Shown here: one piece after another, positions 58,928 to 64,000 of the stretch
Position numbering within the stretch: position 1 is the first letter of the stretch
Layout of the letters: each line of letters begins with the position of its first letter
DNA from: Aureimonas jatrophae
Lineage (GTDB): Bacteria; Pseudomonadota; Alphaproteobacteria; Rhizobiales; Rhizobiaceae
Direction: 5' to 3'
Assembly: GCF_900104035.1 (NCBI RefSeq)
Contig: NZ_FNIT01000010.1
Coordinates: 51,769-115,768, forward strand
DNA length: 64,000 nucleotides
The notes under the pieces: model-generated
The model's database searches: none
What the model was told of the DNA's origin: nothing
Seen by the model: only the letters and a program-made list of their open reading frames with translations
Made by a program: the position numbers and the translations under genes

Positions 58928-59127
58928 ACGTACCTCACGCGATCAGGGTCTGGTCGCTGAGACACCATCACGGGAGCACCCGCAAGGCTTCCACGGTCTG
59001 CCGTCGCGCTTCGAGGTTGTTCACCGACGCAGGCCGGCGGACCAAGGGCGAATGCGGGGACCGACGACGTCCATCTCGACCCACGCGCCCATGGTCTCCG
59101 TTGCCGGATCCGGACGATCAGGCCCTC

Positions 59128-59460
59128 TCAAGCAACCCGGGCCAGGGATACCTTGCGCTTCGCCGTCGCACCGGTCTCGCGGTCGAACGAAGCCTGGTCC
59201 TGGCTTTGTTCGAACAAGGCCAGGCCGACTCGCCCGGCCACCTCCCAGAGTGCGTGCTCGCTGCATTGCGTGGCGATAACGAGACCGATCCGTCGCATGT
59301 GCGCGCGGCCTGCGCAGTAGGTCGCCAGCGTCGCGCGGTGTTGGGGCGAAAGCTCGCGAACGGTCTCCACAATCCGCTCGTCGGGCGAGCGCAAGAGCAA
59401 GGCCAAGAGTTCGAGGGGAATAGGACAGGCAGGCTCGTTGGGACGATACCGATCGCTCAT
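59128..59460 (-). CDS. Small hypothetical protein
   Basis: A 110-residue soluble protein: IPLELLALLLRSPDERIVET, then LSPQHRATLATYCAGRAHMRRIGLVIA and a basic C-terminus (TGATAKRKVSLARVA). The helical pattern is compatible with a small DNA-binding or adaptor protein, but no domain is recognised. ATG 59460 is preferred to a start 15 codons upstream. The inverted repeat CCCCA-AATC-TGGGG, about 75 bases upstream of its start, could be an operator for it. Confidence 0.65.
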   Translation of the reverse strand: MSDRYRPNEPACPIPLELLALLLRSPDERIVETVRELSPQHRATLATYCAGRAHMRRIGLVIATQCSEHALWEVAGRVGLALFEQSQDQASFDRETGATAKRKVSLARVA

Positions 59461-59535
59461 CTCTGCGCTCCATCCGCTGGGCTGGGAACCATGGTTCGAT
59501 GCCATTCAGGTAGAGCCGGGCGGGTATTGGGAATT

Positions 59536-59549
59536 CCCCAAATCTGGGG
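59536..59549. promoter_or_regulatory. Inverted repeat, possible operator
   Basis: CCCCA (59536-59540) and TGGGG (59545-59549) flank AATC, in a locally AT-rich stretch upstream of the small hypothetical gene. The symmetry fits a dimeric repressor site; there is no other support. Confidence 0.35.
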
Positions 59550-59844
59550 ATCCGGGGAAGGAATGCGTTAACGCTACGATCTCAATGCCGACGCCAAGCA
59601 CGCTGGCGGGCCGAAGAAGGGCCGCATCCCGAGCCTTGGCGCGCCCCACGCCATGAAGGGAGCCGTCGAAGGCTTCGTGGGAATCGCCCGCGCGGGAGGT
59701 GGCCGCGTTCGGCCTCGATCCGATCGAAGGGGTTGCGAGGCCGAAGAGCATTGCAGATGGAATGGCGGAAACACGTGGACCTATCGGCCGAGCCGCCCGT
59801 GCCGATGCGGCCCCGTTGCGGCGAGAACGAGGGAGGGACGACGC

Positions 59845-60477
59845 ATGACCAGGATCCTGATCGCGGGTGCCACCGGACTGGTCGGAGGCCACGTCCTCCG
59901 GCGCGCGCTATCGGACGACCGCGTGACCGCCATCGTCGCGCCGACCCGGCGGCCGTTGCCGCCGCACGACAAGCTGTCGAACCCGGTGTCGGACCTCTCG
60001 ACGCTGCCCCACGATGACGCGTGGTGGGCGGCTGACGGCGTCGTCTGCACGCTCGGCACGACGCGCGCGAAGGCGGGTTCGGCGGCAGCCTTCCGGGCCG
60101 TCGATCTCGACCTTCAGCTCGCCGTAGCCCGACGCGCCCGGGCGCATGGAGCGCGGCGCTTCGCGCTCACGTCCTCGACCGGCGCGGATCCCCGTTCGCG
60201 GTTTGTGTATCTGCGGACGAAGGGCGAGCTGGAAGAGGCGGTCAGGGACCTGGGCTTCCCGTCGCTGACGATCGTTCGACCCGGCGTCATCCTCGGCGAG
60301 CGGACCGAGACGCGGGTCGCGGAGCGGGCGTTCGTGGTGGCGTTGCGCGCCATCGGATCCGTGTTGCCGACGAGGCTGCGCGGCAACCGGGCCGACCGGA
60401 TCGCGCAGGCCTTGCTAGATGCCGCGGTTGCGGCGCCCGACGGATCGCGCATGATCGGCCCAGCGGAGATTGGATAG
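59845..60477 (+). CDS. NAD(P)-binding protein, atypical short-chain dehydrogenase-like
   Basis: A 210-residue Rossmann-fold protein. The nucleotide-binding motif is ILIAGATGLVGGHVL (~4-18); later blocks are CTLGTTRAKAGSAAAFRAVD, ARRFALTSSTGADPRS and VRPGVILGER. This is the pattern of the NAD(P)H-binding/HTATIP2-like subfamily of atypical SDRs, for which the substrate is usually unknown. ATG 59845 has a GAGGGAGGGA ribosome-binding site; an upstream in-frame ATG at 59653 adds a tail without conservation. Confidence 0.87.
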   Translation: MTRILIAGATGLVGGHVLRRALSDDRVTAIVAPTRRPLPPHDKLSNPVSDLSTLPHDDAWWAADGVVCTLGTTRAKAGSAAAFRAVDLDLQLAVARRARAHGARRFALTSSTGADPRSRFVYLRTKGELEEAVRDLGFPSLTIVRPGVILGERTETRVAERAFVVALRAIGSVLPTRLRGNRADRIAQALLDAAVAAPDGSRMIGPAEIG

Positions 60478-61303
60478 GAGCGCGTCCGGAGACCATCAGC
60501 CTCGGGAGACACGGCTCGCCTTGCCGAGGCCATGATCCGCCGGCACCCAAAAGCTCGTGGTCCGACCTGATAAACGGCGGCAGGCTCGGCGGCTCCATGC
60601 AAGGTTTTCCTTCCGGAAGCGGACGATACCACCGTCGCCCTGCAGAACCTCCCAAGCTTCGGCCCGACGGGGCCGGCGGGGATACCGGGATCGTGTGGCG
60701 ATGGCGAAGCCGATCCGTGCACGGATCCGGTTCGGCGACGGCAGTTCCGACATCTCGCCTCACGGATCGTACGAAGGCTAGCATCTCGTTGGCCCAGCCC
60801 CAACGACCCGCGTTCGGCGACAGGGCGGGCCGACGCGGCTCGTCAGCTCATCTTCGAGATGGGTCCGCGGCTAACTCCGGCGTCCTCCTGCAACCTTTGG
60901 AACGCGCCGGGCCCCTCCGTGTGGCTCGAAGAGCCGTTCGCCGCATCCGCAAACACCCCGCATCGCGGGTCGCGGAATGTCCCCTGCCATCCCCGAGCCC
61001 CTGGGGAGCGGACCGCACGGTTTCCACCCGCCACGCCGATCGATGTCCTGTTAGTCGAACACGCGGGAGCGGACGCGCGCCATCGATCCGCTTGAGCGGT
61101 CGACGCTCAAACCACGGCAACCGGGAAGAAGACCCCGCCGGTCGCGGCCATGAGACCGTGGCCGTCCGGCGCCGGGCGACGGACGGGAGGAGAGAACAAG
61201 CCGACACCACGACGGCGCAAGGCGCCGTGCGTTGTCGACCTGGCGATCTCCGCTTCTTTGTCGCAAGGATGGAACAAGAGACTCTTCCTCCTGCGAGCGT
61301 CCC
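60478..61303. other. 826-base region without a supported gene
   Basis: No frame on either strand shows a recognisable protein. It contains one word of the dispersed repeat (TTCCGGAAGCGGACGA near 60612-60627). The segment just before 61304 carries the antiporter's promoter and leader; an in-frame start at 61232 could extend that protein by 24 residues. Confidence 0.45.
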
Positions 61304-62887
61304 ATGCACCCGGTCGAACTCTTCGAGCTCATCGTCGCGATGTTCGTGGCGGTCCTGGTGCTGCACTACATCGCGCAGCGTCTGTCGCTGCCGCCGGCCG
61401 TCGCCCTCCTGATCGGAGGCGGCACGCTGGCCTTCGTCCCCGGCCTGCCGCCTGTCGAGCTCGACCCGGAACTGGTGCTCGTCATCTTCCTGCCGCCGCT
61501 TCTGATGGATGGCGCATGGTTCACCGCCCTTGCCCCGTTCCGGCGGCATCTTGCGGGCATCGCATCGCTGGCCGTCGGCGCGGTTCTGTTCACCGCAGCC
61601 GCCGTGGCGCTGGCGACGAAGCTCGTCGTGCCGGACCTGCCCTGGGCTGCCTGCGTGGCGCTCGGCGCCATCGTCTCGCCGCCGGACGCCGTCTCGGCGC
61701 GGGCCGTTCTGCAACGGGTGAAGCTGTCGCGGCGGCTCGGCACGCTGCTCGAGGGCGAGAGTCTTCTCAACGATGCGACCGGCCTCGTGCTCTTCCGCTT
61801 CGCGGTCGCCGCCACGCTGACGGGTACGTTCAGTCTCGGCGAGGCATTGGGCAGCTTCACGTTCCTGGTCGCCGGCGGGCTCCTGGTGGGCGGCGCGATC
61901 GGCGCCCTGTGGGTGCTTCTGCTGCGGCGCCTCGGCGACGACTACCTGATGATCGCGGCCTCCGTCCTCGTGTGCTGGGTCAGCTATCTTCTGGGCGAGA
62001 TGCTGCACGTGTCAGGCGTCATCGCGACCGTCACCGCCGGCTTGGTCTGCGGTTGGTATCAACACACCATCTTCACCGCGAGCGTCCGGCTGCGCGGGGT
62101 GGCGTTCTGGCAGACGCTGATCTTCCTGCTCGAGGCGGCCGTGTTCATCCTGATCGGCCTGTCGCTGCGCGGCGTTCTGGAGCGGGTCGGCGGCATCGGG
62201 GTCGTTTGGGACGATATGGCGGGGCCGGTCGCGGCTGTGATAGCGGCCATGACGCTGGCACGCTTCGCCTGGGTGTTCGGTGGCGATGCGGTGCTTCGAC
62301 AGGTTCAACGCCGTGGGTGGCGAGGGGCCGAGCCGTTGGGCGGGCGGTCCGCTCTGGTGATGAGCTGGGCCGGCATGCGCGGCGTGGTGACCTTGGCGGT
62401 GGCTCTCAGCCTGCCCGAAACCATGCCGGAGCGCGACTTGATGCTGGTCGTCGCCTTTGCCGCCATTCTCGTGACCGTGCTCGTGCAGGGCATGACGCTC
62501 GGTCTGGTGATTGGCTGGGCGAACCTCGGGGAGGACGAGCGGGCCCACCCTCCCCTCGACCTCTTTGCGGCGGAGACGGCGATGTTGCGCGCGCAGCTGG
62601 CGGCGGTCGAGAGCCAGGCCTATTCCGTCGACGGGACCCTTCTGCACCCGCGCCTTCTCGACAGCTACCGGCGCCGGGCCTCCGTCTCGGGAGAGTTCAA
62701 GGGCAGCGCGGCGGAACGCGATCAGAGCATAGCCGACCACTTCGACGTCATCCTCGCCGCCGTTGCGGCAGGCCGCGCCGAGCTCGTCCGTCTGCACAGG
62801 ACGCACCAGATCGACGACGAGACCCTGCACGACCTCGAACGTGACCTCGATCTGGAGGAACTGGGCGCCATTGCGGCCAAGGGCTGA
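61304..62887 (+). CDS. Na+/H+ antiporter, CPA1 (NhaP-like) family
   Basis: A 527-residue cation/proton antiporter: about 12 membrane helices over residues 1-~390, then a cytoplasmic tail of ~130 residues. CPA1 features seen: LVIFLPPLLMDGAWF, ALGAIVSPPDAVSARAVL (the conserved D region), LEGESLLNDATGLVLFRFAV (ND motif) and SWAGMRGVVTLAVALSLP. It exchanges Na+ or K+ for protons across the inner membrane. ATG 61304 begins MHPVELFEL, as in relatives. It stands alone. Confidence 0.92.
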   Translation: MHPVELFELIVAMFVAVLVLHYIAQRLSLPPAVALLIGGGTLAFVPGLPPVELDPELVLVIFLPPLLMDGAWFTALAPFRRHLAGIASLAVGAVLFTAAAVALATKLVVPDLPWAACVALGAIVSPPDAVSARAVLQRVKLSRRLGTLLEGESLLNDATGLVLFRFAVAATLTGTFSLGEALGSFTFLVAGGLLVGGAIGALWVLLLRRLGDDYLMIAASVLVCWVSYLLGEMLHVSGVIATVTAGLVCGWYQHTIFTASVRLRGVAFWQTLIFLLEAAVFILIGLSLRGVLERVGGIGVVWDDMAGPVAAVIAAMTLARFAWVFGGDAVLRQVQRRGWRGAEPLGGRSALVMSWAGMRGVVTLAVALSLPETMPERDLMLVVAFAAILVTVLVQGMTLGLVIGWANLGEDERAHPPLDLFAAETAMLRAQLAAVESQAYSVDGTLLHPRLLDSYRRRASVSGEFKGSAAERDQSIADHFDVILAAVAAGRAELVRLHRTHQIDDETLHDLERDLDLEELGAIAAKG

Positions 62888-63174
62888 GTCGGCCTGATCG
62901 ATGATCCATCGAAGCAGCCGGTCAGACGCCGACCGGTCTCGCCGGCCAGGCCTTGGTTCCAAACCAGCCAAGGCGGTCCGCCCGCTGCCGAAGGCTCCAG
63001 GGCCGACATCCGGACGCAGGCGCTCGGCCCGAGCCGTTCGTTCAACCGCTACACGTAGACCAGGCGGAGCGTCTCAGCGTGGCTTTCGTCGGTCGCCATC
63101 GTTCGCTCGGACGCGAGGGTGCACAAGTCCCTCATCGAACCCGGGCGTAGCGTCGACGTGTACAACGAAAAGCC

Positions 63175-63658
63175 GGGTCACTGCTGCGAGATGACCTGAC
63201 CGGCTGGCTCGTCAACGTAGCCAAGTCGAGCGCATCTGACGGCAGGAAGTTCTGAAGGTGCCAGCCAAGCAGCCGAAGCACGGGCGGCTCTGGCTGAACG
63301 ACGGCTCGTGCGTTCGGCTTCGACCAGAGCGTCCCAACCACGTCTGGTCCTATGACTTCGTTGCGGACCGAACCCATAACAGGCGTAAGTTCCGCATGCC
63401 GGGCGACAAACGCTCGCGCGTTTGCGCCGACGTCATCGACGAGTTCACCAGAGAATGCCGTGTATCCGGATCGACCGGAAGTTGCGGTCCACGATGTCAT
63501 TAACGTCCGGTCGGACCTCTTCATCCTGCGCGGCGTGCCGGGACACATCCGCTCCGAGTTCAAAGGGTCAGCCATCGATCCAGTGAAGCGATGCCCCGAA
63601 GAACGGTCCCGAGTTCATCGCCAAGGCGGTGCGCGACTGGATCATTGCGGTCGGAGCC
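63175..63658 (+). pseudogene. IS3-family transposase (OrfB) remnant, frameshifted and interrupted
   Basis: Pieces of an IS3-family OrfB lie in three frames: LLRDDLTGWLVN (63180-63220), VPAKQPKHGRLWLNDGSCVR with the HVWSYDFVADRT block (63258-63400), VIDEFTREC (~63431), IRIDRKLRST (~63465), DLFILRGVPGHIRS (~63510-63555) and NGPEFIAKAVRDWIIAVGA (~63603-63657). Frameshifts, a short insertion and the loss of the N- and C-termini show it is dead. It stops exactly where a second IS begins, within the VGA-x-TA-x-I segment that should continue. Confidence 0.85.
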
Positions 63659-64000
63659 ATGGCCTGCCCCGGTTAGGTGGCCCGGTTTCAATCTAATGCA
63701 TGGTGGGCTTGCAGGCGACGGTAGAGGTGGCCGGCGAAGCAGGTTGGGGTGGCGCAGCCGGCCACGGCACGGTGGCTGGAGCGGGTGGCCGGTAGCCGAG
63801 CGAGGAGTGCGGTCGCTTGGTGTTGTAGTGGCAGCGCCAGCTCTCGATGACGATCCGGGCTTCGGCTAGGCTGTAGAAGATCTCGCCGTTGAGGAGTTCG
63901 TCGCGGAGCTTGGAGTTGAAGCTTTCGCAATAACCGTTCTCCCAGGGGCTGCCCGGCTCGATGAACGCGGTCCTGGCCCCGACCGCCGCGATCCACTCGC
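63659..64000 (-). mobile_element. IS3-family insertion sequence, right-hand fragment of window
   Basis: The junction at about 63659 splits the older transposase remnant. The element's end appears to be TGGCCTGCCCCGGTTAGG (from 63660) followed by TGGCCCGGTTTCA. It runs beyond the window edge, so its other end and any target duplication cannot be seen. Confidence 0.75.
63693..64000 (-). CDS. IS3-family transposase OrfB, C-terminal part (runs off window)
   Basis: The minus-strand frame from the window edge to a TAG at 63693-63695 reads EWIAAVGARTAFIEPGSPWE, then NGYCESFNSKLRDELLNGEI, RIVIESWRCHYNTKRPHSSL and GYRPPAP, a classic IS3-family integrase C-terminus with the catalytic Glu in ENGYCESF. 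About 102 codons are visible and intact, so this copy may be functional. It differs from the broken copy beside it, so it is a separate element. The N-terminus and OrfA lie beyond 64000. Confidence 0.92.
   Translation of the reverse strand, partial: EWIAAVGARTAFIEPGSPWENGYCESFNSKLRDELLNGEIFYSLAEARIVIESWRCHYNTKRPHSSLGYRPPAPATVPWPAAPPQPASPATSTVACKPTMH

Overview
This is a high-GC (roughly 70% by eye) chromosomal segment of an alphaproteobacterium. A member of the Hyphomicrobiales, perhaps near the Aurantimonadaceae, fits best. The reasons are a UvrB with long extra tails, a BA14K-like exported protein, a MarR / OmpR-type regulator / sensor kinase trio resembling PetP-PetR, the lgt - NDUFAF7-type methyltransferase - pgeF order, and dense gene packing with many 1-4 base stop/start overlaps. 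The genus is inference only. No rRNA, tRNA or CRISPR array was seen.

Layout. 0.4-9.5 kb: metallophosphoesterase, aspartate aminotransferase, glutathione transferase, exported PRC-barrel protein, acyl-CoA thioesterase, globin-coupled chemoreceptor, ABC exporter and an exported charge-repeat protein. 9.8-12.8 kb: uvrB. 12.8-14.75 kb: a markedly AT-rich two-gene island (AAA-type ATPase plus a TOPRIM-like protein), the best candidate for a mobile anti-phage module. 14.8-19.2 kb: a secreted hydrolase, then a cluster of seven small exported proteins and lipoproteins, several ending in the same short motif. 19.6-25.6 kb: cold-shock protein, BA14K-like protein, MBL hydrolase, ilvE and the regulator/kinase operon. 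25.7-34.1 kb: housekeeping genes (csaA, proC, YbjN, ubiK, lgt, NDUFAF7-like, pgeF, M24 protein, prs, HAD). 34.2-45.3 kb: glgX, CBS protein, a large hybrid sensor kinase with its own response regulator, an SLC13 permease, and an AraC regulator with an EamA exporter.

45.5-49.7 kb is accessory in character: a decayed gene, several orphan small or membrane-anchored proteins (one immunity-like), a possible frameshift and diverged intergenic repeats. 49.8-55.0 kb carries a complete envelope-stress cluster of the YjfIJKLM-YjfC/PspA type in two divergent operons, with a potassium channel beside it. 55.4-62.9 kb holds three exported or hypothetical proteins, a TSUP permease, a small hypothetical protein, an NAD(P)-binding protein and a CPA1 Na+/H+ antiporter. 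The right edge is IS debris: an IS3-family transposase pseudogene broken by a second IS3-family element that runs off the window.

How the parts connect. Several neighbourhoods deal with the envelope and stress: the PspA cluster, the potassium channel, the antiporter, the small exported proteins and two sensor kinases. The AT-rich pair, the orphan block at 45.5-49.7 kb and the IS remnants are the parts that look acquired or in turnover.
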